From the NCBI GenBank assembly GCA_050012135.1, contig JBEKHT010000005.1, positions 1 to 64,000 on the forward strand: DNA of 64,000 nt, written 5' to 3'. A program made the translations under genes and the position numbers. This DNA is from JBEKHT01 sp050012135 (GTDB taxonomy: Bacteria > Chloroflexota > Anaerolineae > Anaerolineales > RBG-16-64-43). A model generated the notes under the pieces. It saw nothing but the letters and a program-made list of their open reading frames with translations, searched no databases and was not told where the DNA came from. Position 1 is the stretch's first letter, and the number at the start of each line of letters is the position of its first letter. This document shows, piece by piece, positions 8,077 through 16,263 of the stretch.

Positions 8077-10872
8077 TCACCCCCCGAGCCATTGAGCCGC
8101 CACTTTGGGTAAGGTGGCCAGAGAGCCCTCGCGGATCGTGCAGGGCGGCAGCGATTGGATGAAAAAGTGCCCATAAGCCTTGGTGCGCACCCGTCGATCC
8201 AGGATCACGGCCACCCCACGGTCGGTCCGGGTCCGAATGAGTCGCCCGAAGCCTTGACGAAAGCGAAGGATCGCTTCCGGCAGCGAGAATTGAGCGAAGG
8301 GTTGTTCGAAGGTCTCTGAGCGCGCCGCAACGATGGGGTCTGTGGGAACATCAAAGGGTAGACGAACAATCACGAGCACCGAAAGCGCCTCCCCGGGCAC
8401 GTCGACGCCCTCCCAGAAGGAACGCGTGCCGAGCAGAACAGCCTGCTTGCTGGCGCGGAAAGATTCGAGCAGGGCATGGGGCGAGGCCCCTTCTCCCTGT
8501 TCGTAGACCACGATGTCAGCCTGTGCCAGCGACCCCGAGATCGCCCGCGCGGTCTGACGCAACTGGGCGTAGGAGGTGAAGAGGACAAGGGCCCGGCCTC
8601 GCGTGGCCTTGCACAGGCTGACCAGGCAGGACTCCAGGGAGTGCTGGAAGGCATGCGCCTCAGCTGGGTCAGGCATGTCGCTGGCCAGGTATACCAGTGC
8701 GGAATTCTCCCAGTCGAAGGGCGAGCCGACGGCCAGTGTCTCCGCTTCATCCGCGTTCAGCTTCGACACCAGATAGTCGAATTGGCCTGCGGCGGTCAGC
8801 GTGGCGGAAGTCATCACGATCGAAGACTTCTCATGCCAAAGATATCGCTCGATCAACGGGCCCACCCGCAAGGGCGCGGCATGCAAGGAGGCCGTGCCCC
8901 GCTCTCGGTCGACATCCACCCAATAGATCAGATTGGGGGAATCTCCGCTGATCACACCCGAGGTCTGATCGCCCATTTCGGCGGTCCGCCGGGCCCAGGC
9001 CGCGACGGCCAAGGCGGCCTCCTGAGTCTCCTCCTCCGAGCCCCCCTCCTCCAGGATGGCTTCGCTCAATTGATGGGCCCCGCGCGAGAGCCCAAGCAGT
9101 TGCTCATGGAGATTGTCCCAGGAGATCTCAATCTCGTCCCACCCGGGTTGGGTGCGCGTCGACGGCTGGAGGCGTACTTGCAAGGCATATTCGGGGCGCG
9201 AAGGGGTCTCCACGGTCTCCACGAATCCGCGCAGGGCCTCGAAAAAGCGCTGGCTGTCCAGAATCGCCTGCTCATTTTCCTTGGACAGATCGCCCACGGT
9301 CTCGCGAAGCCGATCCCGAGTTTCGGGGGGAAGTTTCTTGGAGACGAGCAGGCCGGCAAGCAGTCCCCTGCGTGCGTTGCCCAAATCTCGCAGATTCCTG
9401 TCCAGTTCCGCCTGGGAGAGATGGAACGCCAAGCCCTCGGTTGCGGCTGATTCGAGGTGATGGGCTTCATCCACAACCAAGTAGTCATACTCCGGCAGGA
9501 GGCGACTTTCCATCGCAATGTCCGCAATGAGCAAGGAGTGGTTGATGATCACCAAGTGAGCCGTCTCGGCTCCCTTTCTGGCGCGCAGAAAGGGACACGC
9601 CCCCCGGCCGAGCGACTCACAAGTCTCCAACGTGCATTGCTCGTCCTCTGCCGAGAGGCGATCCCACACCTGTCGCTCCGCAGGGCCGGAGAGATTGAGT
9701 TCCGAACGGTCCCCACTCTGCGTCTCGCGCAACCAAACGAGCGTCTTCCCCAGAACCCTCATCTCCTCGCGTGTCTCTGGCCCGCGATGTCGGTACAACT
9801 CGAGTTTGCGTGGGCACAGGTAATTGGCACGTCCCTTGAGAACCGCCGCCCGCAAGGGAAGCCCAAGGGCCTGGCGCAGGTCCGGAATGTCTTTGTGGAT
9901 CAGCTGATCCTGCAGGTTGATCGTGTTCGTGGAAATGACCACCCGCCGCCCGTTGCGAGTCGCCCAGTAGGCCGCTGGAACCAGGTAGGCCAGACTCTTG
10001 CCTGTCCCAGTTCCCGCCTCGACCAGCAGGTGGCGCGACTCTGAAAAAGCGTTCGCCACGGCCGCCACCATCTCCAGTTGCTGGGAGCGTCGCTCGTAAG
10101 CGGGGAATCGGCTGGCCAAGGGGCCGCCCTCGTCAAGGACGGCGATGATTTCATCGCGGTCCAACGCCAGGGGCTCGGCCCGAGGTTTCAGCGGCGGACC
10201 GGAAGCCTCCTCGAGCGGGCCGAGGAATGGGGTCGGGCCCGAAGGGCTTTTCTTTGCGATCGCTCCCTCGCGCCGAAGACGTTCCCCCAAAAGCTCCTCA
10301 AGAACCGCGCCCCCGCCCCATTCGACTCCTTCGCCCAGGCGAACCAACTCCGCCAATAGATCGATCGGAAGCTCTTGGGCTCGCTGGACCAGGCGCAGGA
10401 AAACGGAATGGGTTGCCCGGGCGTCGTCCAGGGCCCGATGCGTGACCGGCAGAAGCACGCCGAGCGAGAGGGCGAGCGCGCCAAGGCTGTAGCGCGGAGC
10501 ACGCGGCAGCAAGACCGAGGCCAAGTCGAACGTGTCCAAGGCATCATTGTTCTCGAAGAGCTTCCAGCGCTGCAGAAACCCCAGGTCGAATCCAACACTG
10601 TGGCCAAGGACGGCGCAATCCCCCACAAAGGAACGAAAGGGTTCGATGCAGCGGTCGATGCGCGGCGAATTCCCTACCATGGCATCCGTGATGCCGGTAA
10701 GTTGGGTGATCTCCCCTGGAATGGGGCGCCCCGGGTTGACCAGTGTGTTCCACTCCTCCTCAATCCGGTCTCCGCGAAATCGAACGGCCCCAATCTCCAG
10801 GATGGCATCCTCATGAGAGCTGAAACCCGTGGTTTCCAGGTCTATGGCGACAATGGGCTTGGCAGGCACCAT
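8077..10872 (-). CDS. dinG: DnaQ-like exonuclease/DinG-type helicase fusion
   Basis: The 931-residue protein joins a 3'-5' exonuclease to a superfamily 2 DNA helicase. Residues 7-165 hold the DEDD nuclease motifs IDLETTG (D11, E13), GHSVGFDLGF and HRALDDARAT. The helicase follows, with Walker A AGTGTGKS and the DEAH box in VVDEAHH. Four cysteines (one in YLCPRK, three in the QCTLETC...GACPF stretch) are placed as in XPD/DinG iron-sulfur helicases, so a 4Fe-4S cluster is likely. This fused form is known in Firmicutes and related phyla. It stands alone and probably works in DNA repair or R-loop removal. Confidence 0.93.
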   Translation of the reverse strand: MVPAKPIVAIDLETTGFSSHEDAILEIGAVRFRGDRIEEEWNTLVNPGRPIPGEITQLTGITDAMVGNSPRIDRCIEPFRSFVGDCAVLGHSVGFDLGFLQRWKLFENNDALDTFDLASVLLPRAPRYSLGALALSLGVLLPVTHRALDDARATHSVFLRLVQRAQELPIDLLAELVRLGEGVEWGGGAVLEELLGERLRREGAIAKKSPSGPTPFLGPLEEASGPPLKPRAEPLALDRDEIIAVLDEGGPLASRFPAYERRSQQLEMVAAVANAFSESRHLLVEAGTGTGKSLAYLVPAAYWATRNGRRVVISTNTINLQDQLIHKDIPDLRQALGLPLRAAVLKGRANYLCPRKLELYRHRGPETREEMRVLGKTLVWLRETQSGDRSELNLSGPAERQVWDRLSAEDEQCTLETCESLGRGACPFLRARKGAETAHLVIINHSLLIADIAMESRLLPEYDYLVVDEAHHLESAATEGLAFHLSQAELDRNLRDLGNARRGLLAGLLVSKKLPPETRDRLRETVGDLSKENEQAILDSQRFFEALRGFVETVETPSRPEYALQVRLQPSTRTQPGWDEIEISWDNLHEQLLGLSRGAHQLSEAILEEGGSEEETQEAALAVAAWARRTAEMGDQTSGVISGDSPNLIYWVDVDRERGTASLHAAPLRVGPLIERYLWHEKSSIVMTSATLTAAGQFDYLVSKLNADEAETLAVGSPFDWENSALVYLASDMPDPAEAHAFQHSLESCLVSLCKATRGRALVLFTSYAQLRQTARAISGSLAQADIVVYEQGEGASPHALLESFRASKQAVLLGTRSFWEGVDVPGEALSVLVIVRLPFDVPTDPIVAARSETFEQPFAQFSLPEAILRFRQGFGRLIRTRTDRGVAVILDRRVRTKAYGHFFIQSLPPCTIREGSLATLPKVAAQWLGG

Positions 10873-11246
10873 CGGGAATCTGAGCGCTTTCTAGTGGGGA
10901 ACCGAGGCAACCAGCAGGTCGGGAGGATGGTTAAGAAAGTGGATAGATGCGATTATATCACTTGGAATTCCCCTCGCCTGTGGTAGACTTCCCCCTCTGT
11001 GCGGCTTTCTTCAGGGGGGAGGCTCGATCCGGGGGCGGTCTTGCTCATGGGCCCCCCAGGAACCCCGACCCGAAATGCTGCTGGGCTGTCGTTCCCAACC
11101 GAAAGGATATCGATCCCAATTCAGGGGATGGATCCCTTTCCAACAGGCCGGGGGAGCTCTGGTTCCGGGGTCTCCTGGCGTGCCAGCGGCAACAAGTACT
11201 TTGCAACATGAGCGCGCTCTCAGCATCCAATTCTTGAGAGGGAGCC
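10873..11246. other. 374-base intergenic region between divergent dinG and mdh
   Basis: No convincing coding frame is present. It must hold the promoters for dinG (leftward) and mdh (rightward). A plus-strand TTGGAA (10962-10967), a 16-base gap and TAGACT (10984-10989) could serve mdh, but this pair is weak. Confidence 0.5.
10952..10960 (-). promoter_or_regulatory. Extended -10 element, probably for dinG
   Basis: The minus strand reads TGATATAAT, a perfect TATAAT preceded by TGn, about 80 bases upstream of the dinG start. No good -35 hexamer is seen, as is acceptable for an extended -10 promoter. Confidence 0.4.
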
Positions 11247-12194
11247 ATGCGAAACAGAATCACTATTATCGGTGCAGGTCAGACGGGATCCACGATCGCT
11301 CACTGGCTGGCCGCCAGGGAAGCGGGAGACCTCATCCTTCTGGACATTGCCGAAGGGTTGCCTCAAGGCAAAGCGCTGGATCTCCTGGAGGCCCTGCCGA
11401 TTGTCCACAGCGATGTCATGGTCAAAGGGGTCAACCGCTACGAGGATACCGCCGGGTCCGATGTGGTCATTATCACCGCCGGGGTTGCACGAAAGCCCGG
11501 GATGAGCCGCGAAGACTTGCTCAAGACCAATGCGGAGATAGTCCGCTCGGCCGTTCTGAATGCCTACGCGCAATCCCCCCATGCCATCTTCGTTCTCCTG
11601 ACGAACCCCCTGGACACCATGGCCTTTCTGGCCAAGCAAGCCACCGGACTACCCAAGTCCCGGGTGATCGGTCAGGCCGGGATCCTCGACTCCTCTCGCA
11701 TGCGGGCCTTTGTGGCGCTGGAACTGGGCGTCAGCGTGGAGAACGTGCACACCTACGTGATGGGCGGCCATGGCGATGAGATGGTCCCCCTGACCCGCCA
11801 CTCGAATGTGGCGGGAGTGCCCCTAACGGAGGTTCTTTCTCCGCAGCGCCTGGAGGCCATCATTGATCGGACTCGCAAGGGGGGTGGAGAAATTGTCGCT
11901 CTTCTCAAGACCGGCAGTGCCTACTACGCCCCGGGGGCGGCCGTCGCTCAGATGGTGGATGCGATCCTCAAGGACAAGCATCTGATCGTACCTTGCTCCG
12001 CCTACCTGGAGGGCGAGTACGGGCTGCGGGACATCTACTTCGGGGTTCCTGCGCAACTCGGCCGAATGGGACTCGAGAGGGTGGTCGAATACAAATTGAA
12101 TGATGAGGAAAGTGCGGCACTCAAGAAATCGGCGGAGTCTGTGATCGACAGCATTGCTCACCTAAAAAGGATTCTGCAGCGAGTCGAGAACTGA
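11247..12194 (+). CDS. mdh: Malate dehydrogenase, LDH-like type
   Basis: The 315-residue enzyme oxidises malate to oxaloacetate with NAD in the TCA cycle. It starts with a Rossmann motif (ITIIGAGQTGSTIAHWLA) and has an NAD-type aspartate in LLDIAEG, the substrate arginine loop region ITAGVARKPGMSRED, and the catalytic histidine in MGGHGDEMVPL. The overall pattern is that of the lactate-dehydrogenase-like MDH common in Chloroflexota. A GAGAGGGAG ribosome site sits just upstream of the ATG. Citrate synthase follows after 66 bases, so the two consecutive TCA steps are probably co-expressed. Confidence 0.95.
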   Translation: MRNRITIIGAGQTGSTIAHWLAAREAGDLILLDIAEGLPQGKALDLLEALPIVHSDVMVKGVNRYEDTAGSDVVIITAGVARKPGMSREDLLKTNAEIVRSAVLNAYAQSPHAIFVLLTNPLDTMAFLAKQATGLPKSRVIGQAGILDSSRMRAFVALELGVSVENVHTYVMGGHGDEMVPLTRHSNVAGVPLTEVLSPQRLEAIIDRTRKGGGEIVALLKTGSAYYAPGAAVAQMVDAILKDKHLIVPCSAYLEGEYGLRDIYFGVPAQLGRMGLERVVEYKLNDEESAALKKSAESVIDSIAHLKRILQRVEN

Positions 12195-12260
12195 ACACGG
12201 TCAGGCATTCCATTCTGGATATCGACCAGGGAAGCTTGCAGTTGAGCAGAGGAGCAGCGG

Positions 12261-13445
12261 ATGACCACGTATTCCGAGGAGATCAAGCTGGTGGCCAGGC
12301 CTGGAGAGATTGCTTTTTCCAAGGGCCTGGAGGGCGTTGTCGTGGCGGAGAGCACCAAGAGCTTCGCGGACGGCCTGGGTGGAAGGTTGGTTTATCACGG
12401 GCATCCGATCGAAGAGCTTGCGGAGAAATCTACTTTCGAGGAAGTATTCTACCTTCTGATGCACGACCGCTTGCCCACGGGGGGCGAGCTGGAGGAGGTC
12501 TCGCAGCTTCTCAGGCAAAACCGGGAGTTGCCTCCGCAAGTCTACGCACTGGTCGAGGAGTTGGCCGGACTCCAAGGCGTTCACCCGATGACCGTCCTGC
12601 GCACGGCGGTCTCCATCTTGGGGGCCTTTGATGAGAACGCCGAGGAGGATTCCCCTGCGGCGGACCAGCGACACGCCATCCAGATTGTGTCCAGGATGGC
12701 CACTCTCTCGGCCGCGATCGGCCGCGTGCGCCAGCACAAGCCGGTCCTGCACCCGCACCCCGATCTTTCGCATGCAGCGAACTACTACTACATGCTGTTC
12801 GGTAAACCGCCGGATAGTTACATGGGCGGGCTGATGGACGTCCTGCTCATCTTGCATGCCGACCACGAAAGCAACGCGAGCACTTTCGCCACGGTCGTGG
12901 TGAAATCCACCCTGACGGACACCTATTCAGCTGTGGTCGCAGGAATCGGGGCACTGAAGGGACCGCTGCACGGCGGAGCCAATGAGCGGGTCATGGAGAT
13001 GCTCGAGGAGATCGGGTCGAGCGAGAATGTCGAGGCTTGGCTTGACCAAGCCATGGCCCAGAAGAAGCGAATCATGGGATTCGGCCATCGGGTCTACAAG
13101 ACGACGGATCCCCGGGCCACCATTCTGCACAGCTATGCCCGGGAAGCCACTCGCCGGGCGGGTACCGAGCGCTGGTTACGGATGGCCGAGAAAATGGAAA
13201 GGATCATGGTGGAGAAGTTCGGCCAGAAGGGCATCTACCCCAATGTCGACTTCTTCTCGGGAGTTGTAATGGCTTCCATGGGGATGGAGACGGCGATGTT
13301 CACCCCCACCTTTGCGGTGGGACGAAGCGCGGGCTGGGTCGCCCACGCGTGGGAACAACGGCAGGACAACCGTCTTTTCCGGCCGCGTTTTGTATACATC
13401 GGGCCCGAGTCCGAGCCCTATTTGCCCTTGCCCGAACGTCACTAG
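12261..13445 (+). CDS. gltA: Citrate synthase
   Basis: The 394-residue enzyme condenses oxaloacetate with acetyl-CoA. Active-site motifs are the histidines in GPLHGGANE and GFGHRVYKTTDPRA and the aspartate in NVDFFSGVV. The length and motifs fit the short type II-like citrate/2-methylcitrate synthase group found in Gram-positive and thermophilic bacteria. Position beside malate dehydrogenase supports citrate synthase over methylcitrate synthase, but the latter activity cannot be excluded. It starts at ATG 12261 with a GGAGCAGCGG ribosome site. Confidence 0.93.
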   Translation: MTTYSEEIKLVARPGEIAFSKGLEGVVVAESTKSFADGLGGRLVYHGHPIEELAEKSTFEEVFYLLMHDRLPTGGELEEVSQLLRQNRELPPQVYALVEELAGLQGVHPMTVLRTAVSILGAFDENAEEDSPAADQRHAIQIVSRMATLSAAIGRVRQHKPVLHPHPDLSHAANYYYMLFGKPPDSYMGGLMDVLLILHADHESNASTFATVVVKSTLTDTYSAVVAGIGALKGPLHGGANERVMEMLEEIGSSENVEAWLDQAMAQKKRIMGFGHRVYKTTDPRATILHSYAREATRRAGTERWLRMAEKMERIMVEKFGQKGIYPNVDFFSGVVMASMGMETAMFTPTFAVGRSAGWVAHAWEQRQDNRLFRPRFVYIGPESEPYLPLPERH

Positions 13446-13471
13446 CCGATCCCTTTCCTGCAAGAATCCGG

Positions 13472-13518
13472 CAAGGGGCCAGCTCCGAATGGGAATTGTA
13501 TAATGAGCAGGCCCCTTG
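13472..13518 (+). promoter_or_regulatory. Perfect 9-bp inverted repeat flanking a TATAAT -10 box
   Basis: CAAGGGGCC (13472-13480) and its reverse complement GGCCCCTTG (13510-13518) flank a perfect TATAAT at 13499-13504, 40 bases before the HD-GYP regulator start. The arrangement could be an operator pair at a promoter or a loose hairpin ending the citrate synthase transcript. No strong -35 box is visible. Confidence 0.45.
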
Positions 13519-13543
13519 TGATTCACCGGAGCCAGAAGGACTG

Positions 13544-14605
13544 ATGAGCGCCCATATCCTGATCGTTGAGGACGACCCGAGCCTCCTGGAAGGCATGGCT
13601 CTGATTCTGGGCGAGGTCGGATACAGCATTCAAACCGCTCGCAACGGCCGCGAGGGACTGGAAGCCTTCCGCCAGCAGATCCCGGATCTGGTGATCTCGG
13701 ATGTCATGATGGACGAGATGGATGGCTTTCACATGCTGGACGAAATGCGCCGGGAAAGCAGCGGCCTGCCCATGCCCTTTCTGTTTGTCAGCGCCCGTTC
13801 CAGCCGCGCGGATCTGGACATGGCTCGACAGAAGGGGGCCGACGACTTCTTGCCCAAGCCCTTTGGAGCGGCGGAACTGCTAAACGCGGTCCAGGCCCGG
13901 CTTGAGCGCTGGCGTGTGGTTCACCTGTCCGGGACGCGCGAAGCCCATCTGCAAACCGTCACCCTGCTGGCCAACGCAGTCGAGGCACGCGACCTGTACA
14001 CGGGGCGGCACGTCGAGCGCGTGCGCCGCTACGCCACCGCCCTGGCGCGGGAGCTCAGCTGGGATGAGGAAGCTCTGGCGATCCTCGATTTCGGCTCCCT
14101 CCTGCACGACCTGGGAAAGATATCCATCCCTGACGCCTTGCTCAATAAGGCGGGCCCACTTTCTAAGGAAGAGTGGGATCTGATGCGCCGACATACGGAA
14201 ATCGGCGCCAACCTGATTTCCAAAGTGGAGCATCTGCGCCCAGCGGTCCCGTATGTCCTCTTTCATCATGAACATTGGGACGGATCGGGCTACCCCAAGG
14301 GGCTGAGCGGTTCGGAGATCCCCATCGAGGGCCGGCTGATGGCGGTGGTTGATGCCTTTGACGCCTTGACCACTTTTCGGCCCTACTCCTCCGCCCGCAC
14401 GCCCGAAGAGGCGATTCAGAGGCTCCGCGAGGGTGCCGAAAAGCAATTTGATCCCGTGCTGGTCGAGACCTTCCAGGACATCTTCGAACGAGGAGAACTC
14501 AGTCCAATTCTGGAAATGACGGACGAAGGACCGGGGTTCGATCCGGGGCAGACTGCGCCCCAGCCAGGTCGCCCAGGCCCTGCGGGAAGCGGAAAAGTCA
14601 CCTAG
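13544..14605 (+). CDS. Response regulator with HD-GYP output domain
   Basis: The 353-residue protein has a receiver domain (residues 3-120, IVEDD, phosphoacceptor in VISDVMMDEMDG, PKPFG lysine) joined to an HD-GYP phosphodiesterase domain. The metal-binding HD lies in LLHDLGKI, with the later HHEHWDGSGYPKGLSG motif. HD-GYP domains usually hydrolyse cyclic di-GMP, so phosphorylation probably controls second-messenger breakdown. The ATG at 13544 has an AGAAGGA site, and the longer open frame upstream runs through the citrate synthase gene. The last ~30 residues are a disordered proline/glycine tail. No kinase adjoins it. Confidence 0.92.
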   Translation: MSAHILIVEDDPSLLEGMALILGEVGYSIQTARNGREGLEAFRQQIPDLVISDVMMDEMDGFHMLDEMRRESSGLPMPFLFVSARSSRADLDMARQKGADDFLPKPFGAAELLNAVQARLERWRVVHLSGTREAHLQTVTLLANAVEARDLYTGRHVERVRRYATALARELSWDEEALAILDFGSLLHDLGKISIPDALLNKAGPLSKEEWDLMRRHTEIGANLISKVEHLRPAVPYVLFHHEHWDGSGYPKGLSGSEIPIEGRLMAVVDAFDALTTFRPYSSARTPEEAIQRLREGAEKQFDPVLVETFQDIFERGELSPILEMTDEGPGFDPGQTAPQPGRPGPAGSGKVT

Positions 14606-14615
14606 CCGGGCCCAT

Positions 14616-15521
14616 TCAGTCCTTCCCAGTGTTCCTCTTCGTTGGGACGGTCCCCCGGGCCGCCCCTTTGATTTCCTCGGGCGGAGCACCCGGAACAACC
14701 CTCACGGCTCGGTCCTTCAGGAGGCAGAGAAGCTCCTGCCACAGGTCGAGGTTCTCCACCGCCCGGCCCGCGGCAGTCTTCCAACCCCGCCGTGGCCAGA
14801 CCGCCAGACCGTGTTCAATACCCTTGGACAGATACTCGGAATTGGTCTGCAGGTTGATTCGGGCGGACTCCTTCGACCGGCGCAGGCCCTCAATCGCAGC
14901 CCGCAACACAAGCTGATTGGCTGTCGCACGGGGAAGCTCCCCGCATCCGCGCAGGTTCTCCGGCCCTCGCCGTAGCAGATAAACCCATTCGGAGCGGGAG
15001 GGTCGAGCGGACCCCCAAACGAACAAATGCCATGTCTGGCGGGATGCCGGGGACGGCCTGGCGGCAGGATCCAGGCCGGCCTCCGTGGCGAGCTTCCGCG
15101 CGCAGCGATCCGCGCGCTCATTGAGGGCATTCCCTGAGTGACCCTGGATCCAGTCCCACTCGACCTGGTGCGCGCCCATCACGGCGAGCAATTCCTCCCA
15201 CAGGTCCTGATTCAAGACCGGGTTCCCCGTCTTTGTCCGCCATCCTCGGCGACGCCAATCACTGACCCAGCGCGTAATGCCCAGCCGCAGGTACTCCGAA
15301 TCGGTGTGCAGCCGAACGTGAGCCGGCCGGGACAGTCCTTTGAAGACCTCGATAGCCGCCCGAAGTTCCATGCGGTTGTTGGTCGCATGGGCTTCTGCCC
15401 CTGACAAGGTCCGAGTACGCCCATGGACCACAAGGAGGGCGCACCAGCCACCGGGACCGGGGTTGGGGACACTTGATCCGTCGGTATAGGCGTCCACTTG
15501 CAGCACTTCCTTCTGACCCAC
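14616..15521 (-). CDS. Tandem RNase H protein with an inactive second copy
   Basis: The 301-residue protein contains two RNase HI-like domains. The first (residues 8-148) is complete: D14 in TDGSS, E52 in RMELRAA, D74 in HTDSEYL, and H128 and D138 in GHSGNALNERAD. It should cut RNA in RNA-DNA hybrids. The second (about 163-285) keeps the fold pattern (LRAAIEGL, SEYLSKGI, PRRGWKT, LDLWQELL), but the acids are replaced by W169, V205 and N227 and the last motif is absent. Both copies keep the basic RRGW-K/R-T handle, so the second may only bind nucleic acid. The start is GTG 15521, with an AAAGG site. The longer upstream frame looks non-coding. Confidence 0.88.
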   Translation of the reverse strand: MGQKEVLQVDAYTDGSSVPNPGPGGWCALLVVHGRTRTLSGAEAHATNNRMELRAAIEVFKGLSRPAHVRLHTDSEYLRLGITRWVSDWRRRGWRTKTGNPVLNQDLWEELLAVMGAHQVEWDWIQGHSGNALNERADRCARKLATEAGLDPAARPSPASRQTWHLFVWGSARPSRSEWVYLLRRGPENLRGCGELPRATANQLVLRAAIEGLRRSKESARINLQTNSEYLSKGIEHGLAVWPRRGWKTAAGRAVENLDLWQELLCLLKDRAVRVVPGAPPEEIKGAARGTVPTKRNTGKD

Positions 15522-15938
15522 GAGAACCTTTCCTTTCCCCCGTAACCCTCTTGGTCTGGACCGATGCCTGTCCCTTCGGTCCGGCCGGTCTCCCGAGGGG
15601 GCCGTGCCCCCGATCCAGTCTATCCTACTTTTGTCCCTTGTTCGGGTGGACGCCTCCTTCCGGCCTCCCACGCTCCGATCTTCAATCCTCACCTCGGAAT
15701 GCAATCCGCACCCCCTGGGGGGCGGCCAAACCTGCAGGAAAAGGCCTGCCCCCTCTCACCCAAGTGCTTCCAGCATTCAAGAAGCCGAGCTGGAAGAGAC
15801 CTCCTCGGGGGACTACGACCGCGACGGACAAGAAGGAGCCCTCGCGGGCGAGTTCCTCACACAAACCTTGCTGACCTCCGCCCATTTTCACCCGAGGGCA
15901 GGGTCGAGTAGCGAGCCGCTTGGCGAGCCCTTCGCGTC

Positions 15939-16012
15939 TTGCAGGAAGGCGGGCCCTCTGCTTGGCGGCATGCCGCGGGTGAGAAAGCTGCCTGGCCGCC
16001 GTTTTCCTGCAA
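15939..16012. ncRNA. Candidate structured RNA hairpin I
   Basis: TTGCAGGAAGGCGG (15939-15952) pairs with CCGCC (15996-16000) and TTCCTGCAA (16004-16012), with a three-base bulge. The inner part contains the perfect palindrome GCGGCATGCCGC (15965-15976). Pairing is seen directly; transcription is not known. Confidence 0.35.
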
Positions 16013-16042
16013 CAGGGGTTGGGCCGCTCGGGCCGGTAGGGT

Positions 16043-16143
16043 TGCATCGTGCTCTGCGCAGAGCGAGTCCCGCGCAGGACAGGGTCAAGTCGGGGGTTGT
16101 CCGGCGGGCCTTGGCGGCCCGCGCCTCTGCTGGGTGCGATGCA
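16043..16143. ncRNA. Candidate structured RNA, multi-branched element II
   Basis: TGCATCG (16043-16049) can close with CGATGCA (16137-16143). Inside are the perfect palindrome GCTCTGCGCAGAGC (16051-16064) and the hairpin GCGGGCC-TTGGC-GGCCCGC (16104-16122). This nested pattern suggests a folded leader or small RNA. Confidence 0.35.
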
Positions 16144-16186
16144 CTGGGAGCCATCTGAAGCGTTTAGTCTCGGGTGGCCGCCTTCA

Positions 16187-16206
16187 GGGCGCGAGCTTTC
16201 GCGCCC
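16187..16206 (+). promoter_or_regulatory. Perfect 8-bp GCTT tetraloop hairpin in the leader of the hydrolase gene
   Basis: GGGCGCGA, loop GCTT, then TCGCGCCC. It lies 57 bases upstream of the ATG at 16264 and has no T tract, so a leader element is more likely than a terminator. Confidence 0.4.
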
Positions 16207-16263
16207 ATGGGCGTGTGGCCTGGGAATTGCAACCGCAGGGACAACCACCGCGGAGGAGCCTCC

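Larger units (their letters stand above)
15522..16263. other. 742-base gene-free region rich in inverted repeats
   Basis: I see no plausible protein in any frame. The right half contains several strong hairpins just upstream of the M23/glycosidase gene. I checked for RNase P RNA, tmRNA and SRP RNA core motifs and did not find them. Promoters for the divergent RNase H and hydrolase genes must lie here, but none stands out. Confidence 0.6.

Noticed and set aside
15900..16200. RNase P RNA, tmRNA or SRP RNA
   Set aside because: The folded segment lacks their core conserved sequences, including the GAGGAAAGTCC type motif, a tRNA-like T arm or the SRP loop.
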